Shown in pieces: positions 1-8,517 of a DNA stretch of 64,000 nt (its first letter is position 1; every line of letters starts with the position of its first letter). The DNA comes from Rhodanobacter sp. LX-99 (lineage in GTDB: Bacteria > Pseudomonadota > Gammaproteobacteria > Xanthomonadales > Rhodanobacteraceae), in contig NZ_JAHFVL010000001.1 of NCBI RefSeq assembly GCF_018599185.1, forward strand, positions 310,001 to 374,000, in the 5' to 3' direction. The notes under the pieces are model-generated. The model was not told where the DNA came from and did not search any database. It saw nothing but the letters and a program-made list of their open reading frames with translations. Made by a program: the position numbers and the translations under genes.

Positions 1-408
1 CGACGGAATGGTGACGACCGCCGGCAGCGCCCAGCGGTTGTTATTGACGTCGACCGCGACACCGTTGTTGATGACGCGGTAGGCCTGGCCGGTGATAGTG
101 AGGTCGACCGTCGAGTACGTCGGCACCTCGCGGGCAATACCATTGATCTTGACGTTGCTGGACAGCGCCGCGCCTTGCCCGGTGGCTGGGCTGAAGGAGT
201 TGTAGATCGCGATCGCGGCGGCGTTGGCGTCATTGATGGCCGCAGCAATGACCGCGAGGAACTGGCCGTCCTGACTGTCGGCGCCCAGGTAGATGTCGGC
301 GCCGTAGATCGTGCGGTACTGCGACTGCAGGAAATCCAGCACGTCCCCATAGGCTGGGGCGCTGATGCCTGCGGCGGTGATCGTTGGCGCTGTCGTGGTG
401 ATGGTCAT
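1..408 (-). CDS. Baseplate J-like protein (N-terminal 136 residues)
   Basis: The reading frame starts at an ATG at 408 and runs off the left edge of the window, so only the N-terminal 136 residues are seen. They include DVLDFLQSQYRTIYGADIYL followed closely by a DSQDGQFLAVIAAAI segment, the signature of the Mu gp47/P2 gpJ baseplate family. Members of this family build the baseplate wedges that join the tail tube hub to the fibres. It follows the small wedge gene with no gap (the upstream stop overlaps the region just before this ATG). Tail fibre genes would be expected next, beyond the window. Confidence 0.85.
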   Translation of the reverse strand, partial: MTITTTAPTITAAGISAPAYGDVLDFLQSQYRTIYGADIYLGADSQDGQFLAVIAAAINDANAAAIAIYNSFSPATGQGAALSSNVKINGIAREVPTYSTVDLTITGQAYRVINNGVAVDVNNNRWALPAVVTIPS

Positions 409-409
409 G

Positions 410-763
410 TCAGAGCGTCGCCTGTACGGTGGCCGTGCCGTAAATCGTGGAAATCGTCGCGGACACGCTCAGCCGGCGGGACTGGCGGTCGAGCGTGCTG
501 GCATAGGCGTCGATGGACTTCACGCCATCGGTGTCGAGGATCCGCGACTTGAGCGTCGCGTCGTAGACGTTCTGGGTGTACTTGCCGAGCACGTCCGTGC
601 GCCATGGCGTGCCGTCCGTGGTGTCGAGGAACCATTCGCCGGTGAAGAGGCTGAGGCGCGTCTGCACGGCCTGCGCCACGGCCTCGGGCTGATCCCGGTA
701 GAAGTCAGCCTGTTGGTGGCCGAAGACGTAATCACCGTCGGCATCCAGTTTTCGGTAGCGCAT
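410..763 (-). CDS. Small baseplate wedge-type protein
   Basis: A 117-residue protein lying directly before the baseplate J-like gene, the position held by gp25/W- or gp46-type wedge proteins in contractile phages. Visible features are an N-terminal basic start, the segment GEWFLDTTDGTPW and a C-terminal half rich in Ser/Thr that predicts beta strands. I recognise the type from phage tail clusters (the TGEWFLDT..G motif is typical) but cannot assign a precise family. The start at 763 follows a terminator-like hairpin by only a few bases, so its expression probably depends on read-through or antitermination. Confidence 0.65.
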   Translation of the reverse strand: MRYRKLDADGDYVFGHQQADFYRDQPEAVAQAVQTRLSLFTGEWFLDTTDGTPWRTDVLGKYTQNVYDATLKSRILDTDGVKSIDAYASTLDRQSRRLSVSATISTIYGTATVQATL

Positions 764-778
764 GGCGGCTCCAGAAAT

Positions 779-800
779 GAAAAACCCCGCCGGAGCGGGG
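779..800 (-). terminator. Rho-independent terminator inside the tail operon
   Basis: On the minus strand a CCCCGC/GCGGGG stem with a 4-nt loop is followed by a run of five T. It lies just after the stop of the small secreted protein gene and just before the wedge gene start at 763. It would cut tail transcription unless late transcription is antiterminated. Confidence 0.75.
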
Positions 801-825
801 TTCGAAATATCGGGTTGCAGCAGAT

Positions 826-1131
826 TCAGTGGATCGACATCAGGTAGGCGCGGCAGTACTCAGGCCCGGCATGCCGCAGCGCGTCCATGTTGTAGATGCC
901 GTGCGAGCCGTGCTTCTCGTAATCCAGCTGGATGTCGATCTTCTCGCCGATCTGGATGCAGGTATATGCGTGCTGCTCCTCCGGGGTCAGCTCCGCAAAG
1001 TCCCGCTGCGTCATGTAGGCCAACTGCTCGTAGATCTTCAATCGCTCCGCCAGCGGCGGCGCCTTCGGCTGCGCTTGCGCGAAGCCAGACGCCGTCACCG
1101 CCATCAGGATCAACCCCATCACGTACCGCAT
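826..1131 (-). CDS. Small exported protein, moron-like
   Basis: The start chosen is the ATG at 1131, which has GGAG about 7 nt upstream and begins a good signal peptide: MRYVMGLILMAVTASGFAQA, with likely cleavage after SGFA or AQA. The remaining roughly 80 residues are hydrophilic, carry two cysteines and a TPEEQ segment, and match no family I recognise. The gene sits between the central spike and wedge genes of the baseplate cluster, is followed at once by its own terminator, and is not obviously a structural gene. This is the layout of a moron, a cargo gene added to a phage operon. A periplasmic role, such as altering the host envelope or blocking infection by other phages, is only a guess. 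Confidence 0.65.
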   Translation of the reverse strand: MRYVMGLILMAVTASGFAQAQPKAPPLAERLKIYEQLAYMTQRDFAELTPEEQHAYTCIQIGEKIDIQLDYEKHGSHGIYNMDALRHAGPEYCRAYLMSIH

Positions 1132-1165
1132 GACCCACTCCGCCGACCAAGGCGCCGCCATCCTA

Positions 1166-1843
1166 CTACTGCGGCGGGCCGCTGGTGCCGCTGCCAGTCG
1201 TGACGCCAGTATGGACATGGTTCTTCAGGCTCTTGCCGCCACCGACCACGTCCGTTGTCGCAGTGACCGTCTTGTCGCAGTTCACGTCGCCGGTGATGTG
1301 CAGCGTTGGCGTGGTGATCGTCATGCCGCCAGGCGCCGTCACGTTCACGATCTGGCCGGCCGGGTCGAGTTCGACGAAGGTCGCCCCGTCGTCACTGCGC
1401 AGCTGGGTGGTGCTGCTGCTGATCCCGCTGATCTTGTTGGCCTGCGACATCGGTCCGACGATGACAAAGGCATCGCTCAGGTCGTGCTTGCGCGCGTTCG
1501 ATGGAGGCTGCACGCCACCGGACTGCGACCACGCGTCGATGGCGCGGCAGGCAAACACGATCAGGCACTCATCGCCAGCCGCCACCGGGAACGTCAGCGT
1601 GCAGCCGCCGCCGCGCGGGAACACAACGGGCACGTCCGTCAGCACCGGCAGATTCACCGCGCCGGGCGCGCCGTCCTGTCCCGTGATGACGCCCGCCACC
1701 CCGGGCTGCACCGAGGCCGTCACGGTGTCCGCGTCGAACGACACGATCGCGCCAGGAAGCGCCGTCCAGATGCCCTGCTGCAATCCGCCGAGCATGGCCC
1801 GCAGCATCACCTCCGGGTCGTCGTACCGCTCGCGGCTATCCAT
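1166..1843 (-). CDS. Baseplate central spike protein (Gp138 N-terminal domain type)
   Basis: A 225-residue protein. The N-terminal part contains the OB-fold-like segment with PGAIVSFDADTVTASVQPG and FPRGGGCTLTFPVAAGDECL, typical of the gp138/gpV-type spike family that forms the membrane-piercing tip of contractile tails. The C-terminal part is a repetitive beta-strand region (ITTPTLHITGDV) ending in NHVHTGVTTG, a common end of spike proteins that may bind a metal. The ATG at 1843 is chosen over an upstream in-frame start because it begins a typical spike N-terminus; it overlaps the end of the hub gene by 8 nt. Confidence 0.85.
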   Translation of the reverse strand: MDSRERYDDPEVMLRAMLGGLQQGIWTALPGAIVSFDADTVTASVQPGVAGVITGQDGAPGAVNLPVLTDVPVVFPRGGGCTLTFPVAAGDECLIVFACRAIDAWSQSGGVQPPSNARKHDLSDAFVIVGPMSQANKISGISSSTTQLRSDDGATFVELDPAGQIVNVTAPGGMTITTPTLHITGDVNCDKTVTATTDVVGGGKSLKNHVHTGVTTGSGTSGPPQ

Positions 1844-2783
1844 TGGGCACGTCCACAATCGTCGGGCCGACGGCCGGCGCGGTGCCATCCACCGCCACGC
1901 AGATCATCGAGGTGTACCACTCCAGCCCGCGCGTATCGCCGACATGCTGCACCACGCGGGAGGTGTAGTAGCCGTCGGCATCCGTGCCCGGCACGACTTC
2001 GTTGCCGGCGTAGGGGATGTTGATCTTCAGGCTGGCGATGCTGGCGTTGTCGATCTTGATCTGCCCGCCGGACTTGATGTTCGAGTTCAGCAGCGACCGC
2101 ACCACGAGGCCCTGAATCGTCATCTCCGGCGTGCCGATCATCCCGGACGCCGAGTTCAGCACGACCGCTTCGCCCGGCAGGAAGCTGGACAGCTTGACGA
2201 AGTTGAGCTTGCCATCCTCGATGCTCCACTCGCACCCCTGTTGTTCGGCCAGGTTGCGCAGGTGATCGCGCGTCATACCGTAGCAGGCCATGCCGCGGGA
2301 CGCCGATTCGGTGCTGAAGTCGGGCTTGTAGCCGGCCGTGACTCCGAAGCTGGAAAGATCTTGCAGCAGCGCGCTGTACAGCTGGTCGGGCGTCCAGCCC
2401 TTGGCGAGGGTGCGGTTCGTCGTGGCGAAGTTGTAGGCCGCGTCGCCGTCCTGCGCGAAGATGTGGACGTAGCTGTCCGTCGCGTTCTCGCGCCCCACCT
2501 GGATCTGCGCGATCTGCCCCTGAAAGATCAGGCCGACCTCGTCGCCGTAGCCGGCCGACAGCTCCACCCGCGTGAACTCGTTCTGGATCTTGCGCGCCGT
2601 GTCCTGGTTCAGGTTGTAGATGCGGATCTCGGCTCGCTTCAGCGTCTGCGCCGTGGTGTTCCTCACTTGGAACCGGATGTGCAGCTCCGACAAGTCGATG
2701 CCGTCGTCCGGGTTGGTGGCCACGCCCGGCGCCGTGGTACCGCCCACGATCAGCCTGACCTTGCGCAGGTATTGCTGGGTCAC
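1836..2783 (-). CDS. Baseplate hub protein (gp27-like)
   Basis: A 315-residue protein between the plug-like protein and the spike, the place of the tail hub (T4 gp27/P2 gpD type). It opens with LRKVRLIVGG and contains the RAEIRIYNL segment and the VELSAGYGDE..LIFQGQI pattern, which is characteristic of hub proteins in phages with DUF3383-type sheaths. Hub trimers cap the end of the tail tube and hold the spike. It overlaps both neighbours by a few bases, so the three proteins are probably translated in a coupled way. Confidence 0.8.
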   Translation of the reverse strand: MTQQYLRKVRLIVGGTTAPGVATNPDDGIDLSELHIRFQVRNTTAQTLKRAEIRIYNLNQDTARKIQNEFTRVELSAGYGDEVGLIFQGQIAQIQVGRENATDSYVHIFAQDGDAAYNFATTNRTLAKGWTPDQLYSALLQDLSSFGVTAGYKPDFSTESASRGMACYGMTRDHLRNLAEQQGCEWSIEDGKLNFVKLSSFLPGEAVVLNSASGMIGTPEMTIQGLVVRSLLNSNIKSGGQIKIDNASIASLKINIPYAGNEVVPGTDADGYYTSRVVQHVGDTRGLEWYTSMICVAVDGTAPAVGPTIVDVPNG

Positions 2784-3094
2784 GACTTCACCGCGAAGTA
2801 GAGATGGCTCGCGGTACCGAGGTTCGCGTACGTGGGCACGGCATCCGGATCGGCGTCCGTGGATACCGCCAGCCCGCCGCCGATGCCGAGGTAACGGTAC
2901 TGCGCCAGCAGGTCGGTGCCGGTCACCAGCGGAATGCCCTGCACGATGGGCGTTCCCGCCAACGTGGCGATGTCCAGCACCCAGCCGGCCGAGTTACGCC
3001 ACTGCACGGTGAGCTGGTAGACCACGTTCGCCAGGGTGATCTGCAGGCGCTGTGGCTGACCGTTCAGCGGGATTTCGAACACCGTCGTTGCCAT
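2780..3094 (-). CDS. Baseplate plug-like protein (Pam3 gp18 type)
   Basis: A 104-residue, beta-rich protein beginning MATTVFEIPLNGQPQRLQI, with the repeated pattern of strands and the WRN..GWVLDI segment common to the small protein that precedes the hub in contractile-tail clusters. In the cyanophage Pam3 baseplate the equivalent protein plugs the central tube. The assignment rests on position and overall look, not on a catalytic motif. Its stop overlaps the ATG of the hub gene. Confidence 0.65.
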   Translation of the reverse strand: MATTVFEIPLNGQPQRLQITLANVVYQLTVQWRNSAGWVLDIATLAGTPIVQGIPLVTGTDLLAQYRYLGIGGGLAVSTDADPDAVPTYANLGTASHLYFAVKS

Positions 3095-3097
3095 GAA

Positions 3098-3688
3098 TCA
3101 GAGACCCCCGAGAATGGACTGGCTGCCTTGCGAGAGCTGGTACAGGACGCTTTTCACGGGCTGCTTGACGCCCGCATTGGTCACGGGCGCGGTCTTCTCC
3201 GGCATGGTCATCACCGACGGCGACTTCAGCGTGGCCGCCTGCGTTTCCACGATGATGATCTGCTGCAGCAGCACGTCGACGATGATCGACTTCTCGGTGG
3301 TCTTGTCCGTCACCAGGTCGATGCTGCGGATCAGCATGTTGCTGTAGTTGCGCTTGCCGGTGACCACGTCGAAGGGTTGCCGGCTTTCCTGCAGCTTCAG
3401 CAGCATGCTGTAGACGTCGTCGACACTCGGCGCGCCCAGGTCCAGCGAGTACAGCGCGCCGCTGCTGCTCCAGCCATAGCGCAGCGACACCATCGCCGGC
3501 TGCTTGTAGGCGTGGTCGGTGATGTTGGCGCCGTTCTGCACCGGGTGGTTCGTGATGACCAGCTCGTCGCGGTGCTTCTCCTCGACCACGACCTGCGGAA
3601 CGATGCCAGCAATGCTGCGGCCCTGACGGAGCAGGATGTCCTCGACCTGGCCAGCAATGGCGATGCCGGCGCCGCTCAGGATGCTCAC
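3098..3688 (-). CDS. Dit-like tail protein (N-terminal domain type)
   Basis: A 196-residue protein directly after the tape measure gene, where the distal tail or first hub-ring protein is usually encoded. The segments VVVEEKHRDELVITNHPVQNG and GWSSS typify the Dit-like N-terminal family. In this family the protein forms a ring joining the tail tube to the baseplate. The C-terminal 50 residues (TMPEKTAPVTNAGVKQP and after) are low-complexity. The start codon overlaps the tape measure stop. Confidence 0.7.
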   Translation of the reverse strand: MSILSGAGIAIAGQVEDILLRQGRSIAGIVPQVVVEEKHRDELVITNHPVQNGANITDHAYKQPAMVSLRYGWSSSGALYSLDLGAPSVDDVYSMLLKLQESRQPFDVVTGKRNYSNMLIRSIDLVTDKTTEKSIIVDVLLQQIIIVETQAATLKSPSVMTMPEKTAPVTNAGVKQPVKSVLYQLSQGSQSILGGL

Positions 3689-5418
3689 GATGCCGCTCCC
3701 TTCAGGTTGCGCACGAGCCGATCGTTCGCGCCGTTGATACCGGACACCACCGCGTCTGCCGCGTCCTTCGCCTTGTCGACGCCGTGCATGTTGATCGTGA
3801 CGGTCTGGTCAACGTTCATGCCCGCCGTCTGCCCCGGAGCAGCTGCCGTGCCGGACCCGCCGAGCATCTCCGCGCTGTACGGGTTCTTGCCGTTTTCCTG
3901 CAGGATGATGCCGTTGCGCAGGGCGTTGAGCACGGCTGGATCGTTGAGGTTGAGCGACTTGTTCGCGTCACCGCCGAACATCCCGGCCAGGCGCTGCGTA
4001 TAGGCGTCCTGATCCGTCGTCGACCAGCGGTGCGCGATCGCCGATGGCGTGTTGATGCCCTGCCGCCCATAGCTGCTCAGGTTGGCATTGATGGCGCCCA
4101 GGCCGGCCGCGGCGCTCGGGAAGATGGCGAAACCCGCGGAATCCTGTCCGGTGGCGCCGTGGCGGCGCGCGAACTCGCCGTACTTGATGTTGCCGGGGTT
4201 GTTGTTGCGGATGCCTCGGGTCGATCCTGCCGACGGCGGGGCCGCCGAAGCCTCCGGGTCGGTCATGTACCTGTCGGGAATCTTCTCGCCAGTCGATGGA
4301 TCAAAACCCATGTAATAGGCGAAGTTCTTCAGGAAGTTGTGCAGCGGGCTGTTCTGCTGGCGCGCATCATATGGACCAGTGCCGTTATTGATGGCGGCAG
4401 CTTTACCAGCAACAAACTTGCCGAGGCCGTCATGGGCCTTTTCGCGCCACCTCTCCAGCGTCTTGATCGTGTTGATCAAGCCAGTGATGCCTCCCGTCGC
4501 CAGATCAATCTCGGTCTTCCAGTTCTTCCAGTCGATCAGGCTTTTCCCGCCTTCCTTCCAGACCTGATAGTCATCCCACAAGGCGACGACGCCGGCGGCC
4601 AGTGCGGCGATCCAGACCACGGGGCCGCCCATGACCAGGGCGAGGCCGGCGACGATGCCGGCGGCCCATTTCCCGGTCGTCTTGATGTTCTCTTTCTGCG
4701 TGAAGTCCAGCGAGTCCCACCGATGCTTCAGCTCGTCGAACGCGCCGATCAGGGTGGTGCCGACGATCGTGCCGAGGATGCCGGCCGTCGCCTTCATGTC
4801 GCGCCAGCCCACCATCAGCTCGTGCGACTTCTTCGTCGCGTCATCGACGCTCAGGCCGAACCGCTGCAGCAGCTTCTGATAGCGCCCGCTGAACTCGCCG
4901 ACACCCTGCTCCAGCACCATCAGGGTCTTGTAGTCGATACCGAACACGTTGGCGTAGCTGATGGCGCGGTACTGCGGCATGTTGCGCAGCCGCTTGCCGA
5001 TGTCCTGCATGATGTCGGTCGTGTCACGCAGCGCGCCGTTCACGTCCCGGGTCTGCACGCCGATGCTGCCGAGCAAGCCTTCGCCGCCCGGGTTCTCGCG
5101 CAGGAACTTGGCCAGGCCCTCGATCGAGCCGCGCGCCCCCTCGACGCTGGAGCCCATCTGACTAGCGGCGTAGCCGAAGGACTGGATGTTGGCCGCCGAC
5201 GCTTTCGTGCGCTGCGACATGAAATACAGGTCTTCCAGGCTGCTCGCCATCTTGACCACGGCCGCGGCGACGCTGGCCGCTGCGGCGGCTGCAGCCAAAC
5301 CCAACTTCGCCACTTCGGTACTGGCGACCTTGACGCCGTCGACGAACTTTCGCTCGCCCGTGGAATCGACCTTGTAGCCCAAAGAAACGAGAAATTCGCG
5401 GATTACCTCAGTGCTCAT
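3685..5418 (-). CDS. Tail tape measure protein with a peptidoglycan-hydrolase-like C-terminal region
   Basis: A 577-residue protein preceded by the tail chaperone frameshift pair, which is diagnostic of a tape measure. The N-terminal ~230 residues are helical, with an Ala-rich stretch near residues 40-55 that may insert in membrane. Residues about 250-285 (GKWAAGIVAGLALVMGGPVV and on) form a strong hydrophobic segment. From about residue 400 the motif RGIRNNNPGNIKYG starts a domain seen in virion lysozyme-like proteins, with GFAIFPSAAAGLGA after it. The protein sets tail length, and the terminal domain probably opens a local hole in the cell wall during DNA entry. For its length the tail would be short to medium. 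Confidence 0.85.
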   Translation of the reverse strand: MSTEVIREFLVSLGYKVDSTGERKFVDGVKVASTEVAKLGLAAAAAAASVAAAVVKMASSLEDLYFMSQRTKASAANIQSFGYAASQMGSSVEGARGSIEGLAKFLRENPGGEGLLGSIGVQTRDVNGALRDTTDIMQDIGKRLRNMPQYRAISYANVFGIDYKTLMVLEQGVGEFSGRYQKLLQRFGLSVDDATKKSHELMVGWRDMKATAGILGTIVGTTLIGAFDELKHRWDSLDFTQKENIKTTGKWAAGIVAGLALVMGGPVVWIAALAAGVVALWDDYQVWKEGGKSLIDWKNWKTEIDLATGGITGLINTIKTLERWREKAHDGLGKFVAGKAAAINNGTGPYDARQQNSPLHNFLKNFAYYMGFDPSTGEKIPDRYMTDPEASAAPPSAGSTRGIRNNNPGNIKYGEFARRHGATGQDSAGFAIFPSAAAGLGAINANLSSYGRQGINTPSAIAHRWSTTDQDAYTQRLAGMFGGDANKSLNLNDPAVLNALRNGIILQENGKNPYSAEMLGGSGTAAAPGQTAGMNVDQTVTINMHGVDKAKDAADAVVSGINGANDRLVRNLKGAAS

Positions 5419-5594
5419 GGTTTCAGTCCTGCGGCAATCACGCGGTTTTCTTCGATCACGTCGAGCGCTTCGTTCATCAGGGCGATGTCAGCGAGGTCGA
5501 GCGTCCCATCCTTCAGGCTTTCGTAGCGGCAGAGCTGCCTGACCACGGGCCGGAGCAGCCAGTCCTCTCCGTCGGGAAGGCTGGCCCAGGTCAC
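5415..5594 (-). CDS. Tail assembly chaperone, frameshift extension (T part)
   Basis: A 59-codon frame with a GTG at 5594 that overlaps the stop of the upstream chaperone gene. It reads DWLLRPVVRQLCRYESLKDG and LADIALMNEALDV, a small conserved protein seen before phage tape measures. Its frame is the -1 frame of the upstream gene and is open without a stop all the way back to a T7 run at 5642-5648. The main product is therefore probably a fusion of 194 residues made by -1 frameshifting, as for lambda gpG-T. Independent initiation at the GTG cannot be excluded. Confidence 0.75.
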   Translation of the reverse strand: MTWASLPDGEDWLLRPVVRQLCRYESLKDGTLDLADIALMNEALDVIEENRVIAAGLKP

Positions 5595-5998
5595 GCCACC
5601 CCGGTCGGCGACAGCGGACTCTTTGCCGCGCCCTTTCCGGGAAAAAAACCGGAGAGGCTGTCCTGGATGACCTTGCCGGCGATCTGCAGCATCACGCTCA
5701 TGTCGATGTCGTCGAACATCAGCGCCTGGTTCGCGCCGGCGTAGATCGGCGCCCAGGCGGTGCCCTGCTGGCGCTGCACGACCCTCAGGCAGGCTTCGAG
5801 GATGAAGTCGCAGTCGGCATCGGTCATGGCGGCGATGCCGACCATCAGCGGCTGCACCAGGTCCTCGAAGCCGGCTTCCCCGCCGACGGCGCCGGCCACG
5901 TTCCCCAGAATCGGCACCAGCCGGCGCGAGACGTGGAACTGCTTGAAGGTGTCCATCTTGCCGCTGCGGTAGGTGTTCCCTGCGATCTCGAACTCCAT
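5591..5998 (-). CDS. Tail assembly chaperone (G-type)
   Basis: The ATG at 5998 gives 135 residues beginning MEFEIAGNTYRSGKMDTFKQ; an upstream in-frame start would overlap the tube gene. The sequence FHVSRRLVPILG and DCDFILEACLRVVQRQ is typical of the small chaperone that coats the tape measure during tail assembly. Near the 3' end is a T7 slippery run in the correct phase (codons GGT TTT TTT), so a fraction of ribosomes should shift to the -1 frame and make the longer fusion protein with the next open frame. It lies between the tube and tape measure genes, as expected. Confidence 0.8.
   Translation of the reverse strand: MEFEIAGNTYRSGKMDTFKQFHVSRRLVPILGNVAGAVGGEAGFEDLVQPLMVGIAAMTDADCDFILEACLRVVQRQQGTAWAPIYAGANQALMFDDIDMSVMLQIAGKVIQDSLSGFFPGKGAAKSPLSPTGVA
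5642..5648 (-). promoter_or_regulatory. Programmed -1 ribosomal frameshift site
   Basis: Seven consecutive T on the coding strand, read T-TTT-TTT in the zero frame, match the X-XXY-YYZ slippery rule. The -1 frame after it is open to the end of the next gene at 5415, and the zero frame stops at 5591. This is the conserved arrangement of tail chaperone genes in long-tailed phages. Confidence 0.75.
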
Positions 5999-6000
5999 GA

Positions 6001-6444
6001 TCAGTACGTCCCCAGGATCGAGTCGATGGCGATGGCGTTGAACGTCCACTCCATCATCTGGCCTTCCTTGGCGTAGGTCAGGGTCGGCGCCTTCTTGAAG
6101 CCGACGCCGCGGCAGCCGGTGCTGTCGTTGCTGCCGGTGTCGGTGATGGTGACGACGTTCTGCCCGTAGACGCGCGAATCCGCCGTCTGCAGGTCGTACA
6201 TCGCCATCAGCTTGGCGTTCTGCGGCGAGGTCTTGAGCAGGCGCACCGTCAGCGTGCCGGACTTGTCGGCGTGCAGGCTATGCATGCCGGTGCCGTCGGC
6301 GCCGATGGTCATGGTGCCCTTGTCGCCGTTTCGCTCGATGGTGATGCCTTCCTCGGCGATGCCGGCACCCTGGCCGATGTTGAAGGCGCCGCCGGGGCCG
6401 ACGATGGTCGCGTTGACGTTGAGGAAGCTATAGGTATCGGACAT
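6001..6444 (-). CDS. Tail tube protein (DUF3277-like)
   Basis: The ATG at 6444, with GAGGAA about 6 nt upstream, gives 147 residues beginning MSDTYSFLNVNATIVGPGG. The segments DKGTMTIGADG, GTLTVRLLKTSPQNAKL and MEWTFNAIAID are characteristic of the DUF3277 inner tube family that accompanies DUF3383-type sheaths. The protein stacks as rings to form the rigid tube inside the contractile sheath, through which DNA passes. It follows the sheath gene directly. Confidence 0.85.
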   Translation of the reverse strand: MSDTYSFLNVNATIVGPGGAFNIGQGAGIAEEGITIERNGDKGTMTIGADGTGMHSLHADKSGTLTVRLLKTSPQNAKLMAMYDLQTADSRVYGQNVVTITDTGSNDSTGCRGVGFKKAPTLTYAKEGQMMEWTFNAIAIDSILGTY

Positions 6445-6454
6445 GGATCGTTCC

Positions 6455-7942
6455 TCAGCGGTTGACGTTGATAATGACGTTGGCGAAGTGCACCGCACCG
6501 GCCAGCTTGACGGCGCACTGGATCACCGGCGCCTTGCGCGCGGCGCGGTCGGCGCTGCTCTGGGTCGAGATCGGCGCGGCGTAGTTGTAGTAGCCCTTGG
6601 CCAGCGTCTGGCCCGAGGTCAGCGCACCCACCGCAGGACCGGTCCAGACGCCCGGCGCGACCAGACCGTTGTTCACCCCAGCCTCGCAGGTGGAGTCCAT
6701 CGTGGTCACCAGCACGTTGATGCCGGCGTCGGTCTGCGGGATCTTCGTCGGGCTGGTGTAGAGCGCGTTGAAGATGTTGGTCTGCGCCTGATTCTGCAGC
6801 CAGTCCAGGCCGTGCACTTCGTCGAAGAAGTAGCCGTTGCACATCACGCCCTGCTGAATGATCGCCGTCGCGTTGTTGTAGTTAATGAAGGCGTTGCAGT
6901 TCTTGGCGGTGAGCGCCGCGGCCTGCGACTCGGTCAGCGTCTCGGCCGCGACGCCCGGCTCCTGCTTGAACTTCAGCGTGATCGTCGAGTTCTGCGCGGT
7001 GAAATCCACCGTGAAGGCCCGGCCGAACAGGCTGGCGGCGGCATACGGACTGCTGGAGCTGTACTGGATGAAGGTGCGCTTGTACAGCAGCGCCTTCAGC
7101 TGGCTGGCGATGTCCGAGGACTGCGCCGGATCGACCACCGCCGCAGCCTGCGTGGTGACGCCGAAGATGCGCGACGGGTTGGCCGCCTCGACATACGCGG
7201 CGACTGCCAGGGTGTCCGCATCCGCCTGCGGCGTCACCGGCGCGCAATACAGGCCGTACCAGTCGGTGGACTTGTCAGCGCATGCCTGCACGCCTTCCAG
7301 CAGCGTCTCCACCGCCGAGCCGGCCGCCAAGCGCCCGCCCTGCGTGGACTGGAAGCCGAACAGCGGCGCGATGTCGACGCCCGCGCCCGGCGCCGTGGCA
7401 AAGGCGACGCTCGACGTGGATCCGGTCGTGGCGCTGGTGATGGTGAAGCGCTGATACGTCGCGTCCCAGGTCACGGTGGCGACACCAGCCATGGCAGTCG
7501 TCAGGGTTGCCGCCACGGCGTTGAGGCTGGCATCACCCGCGAAGGAGATGGCGGTTTCGTCAGCGGCAACGCCATCAATCATGATGTCGATGGCACCGGT
7601 GGTCACGCTGGTGAAGTTGGTCAGCGTCTGCTGAGAAGCGCTCAGCGTCGGCCCGATGAGCTTGCCGGACGTGGCGGTCTGCGCGTAGCGGCCGACGTAG
7701 AGCGTCGAGGGCTGCGGCGACTGGCTGAAATACAGGTCGGCAGCCAGGTACTCCGGCGCGGCGTTGCCGAAGTCGGAAGCCACGGCATCGAGCGTGCTGT
7801 AGGTGCGGATGCGCTCCGTGGTGTCGATGACGTCGGACGAGCCGAGGATCAAAAGCGCACCGAAGTTGCGGACCGCTGCCGCCAGGGGCGACATGACGAC
7901 GCTGACGTTGACGACATCGCCGATGGAAAGACCTTGCGACAT
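6455..7942 (-). CDS. Contractile tail sheath protein (DUF3383-like)
   Basis: A 495-residue protein beginning [19 protein letters not shown], a start typical of DUF3383 sheath proteins, followed by [14 protein letters not shown] and [17 protein letters not shown]. The C-terminal part contains [13 protein letters not shown] and ends in [11 protein letters not shown], as expected for a domain that interlocks with neighbouring subunits. Sheath contraction drives the tube through the host envelope. This gene and the following tube gene establish that the phage is a myovirus. No frameshift or gap is visible. Confidence 0.9.
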   Translation of the reverse strand: MSQGLSIGDVVNVSVVMSPLAAAVRNFGALLILGSSDVIDTTERIRTYSTLDAVASDFGNAAPEYLAADLYFSQSPQPSTLYVGRYAQTATSGKLIGPTLSASQQTLTNFTSVTTGAIDIMIDGVAADETAISFAGDASLNAVAATLTTAMAGVATVTWDATYQRFTITSATTGSTSSVAFATAPGAGVDIAPLFGFQSTQGGRLAAGSAVETLLEGVQACADKSTDWYGLYCAPVTPQADADTLAVAAYVEAANPSRIFGVTTQAAAVVDPAQSSDIASQLKALLYKRTFIQYSSSSPYAAASLFGRAFTVDFTAQNSTITLKFKQEPGVAAETLTESQAAALTAKNCNAFINYNNATAIIQQGVMCNGYFFDEVHGLDWLQNQAQTNIFNALYTSPTKIPQTDAGINVLVTTMDSTCEAGVNNGLVAPGVWTGPAVGALTSGQTLAKGYYNYAAPISTQSSADRAARKAPVIQCAVKLAGAVHFANVIINVNR

Positions 7943-7953
7943 GGGATGACTCC

Positions 7954-8514
7954 TCAGTGGGTATCGGTGACGAGGGTGTCGTCAGCAGACAGGATGTTCA
8001 GGATCGGATAGACCGTCGCCACCTTGCGGCGGAAGCGGATCGGGACGTCGCGGCGTTGCACCCATTGCTGGTTCACCAGATCCGGCGCGGTGGTGACTCT
8101 GCCGGCCTCGACCAGGTCGATGCCTTGCGCCTGCAGCAGCTCGCGGTTCTGGGCGACGTAGAGGCCGCGGCGCAGCAGCGAGGCGTTCGCCATGCTGTCC
8201 GGCCCGTAGAAGCTGGCCAGCACAGCGAACTCTTCCCAGGCCTGCTGCTGATCGGAGCCGTTGCCGGTGCCGTCATGGATCTCGGCCGGGTAATCCATCG
8301 GGCTGACCTCGGTGACGCCGATCGCGCACCAGTCGACGCTCGGCTCCGGCTGTTTCGGCACCACCGGCTGCCAACGCGGGCGCACCAGCGAGCCGGCGAG
8401 CCCCGTGATACCCACGACAGCGCCCTGCAGCAGCGCGTCCAGCGCAGCGTCAAACAGCGCCGACGACGGCGCCACCGGCGAGACATACCCGCCAGTGGAG
8501 GAATCGGTCGGCAT
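7954..8514 (-). CDS. Neck/tail terminator protein (LIC_12616-type)
   Basis: A 186-residue protein between the connector genes and the sheath. The sequence [20 protein letters not shown] followed by [20 protein letters not shown] matches the phage neck terminator family that caps the head-proximal end of the tube and stops tail polymerisation. Its C-terminal [16 protein letters not shown] segment is also typical. The stop lies 11 nt before the sheath start. Confidence 0.75.
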   Translation of the reverse strand: MPTDSSTGGYVSPVAPSSALFDAALDALLQGAVVGITGLAGSLVRPRWQPVVPKQPEPSVDWCAIGVTEVSPMDYPAEIHDGTGNGSDQQQAWEEFAVLASFYGPDSMANASLLRRGLYVAQNRELLQAQGIDLVEAGRVTTAPDLVNQQWVQRRDVPIRFRRKVATVYPILNILSADDTLVTDTH

Positions 8515-8517
8515 CGG

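Noticed and set aside
1130..5526. Long plus-strand open frames opposite the tail genes (for example near 1185-2801 and 3784-5526)
   Set aside because: They are mirror frames caused by high GC; the peptides are Arg/His-rich, without domains, and the minus strand has clear tail genes.
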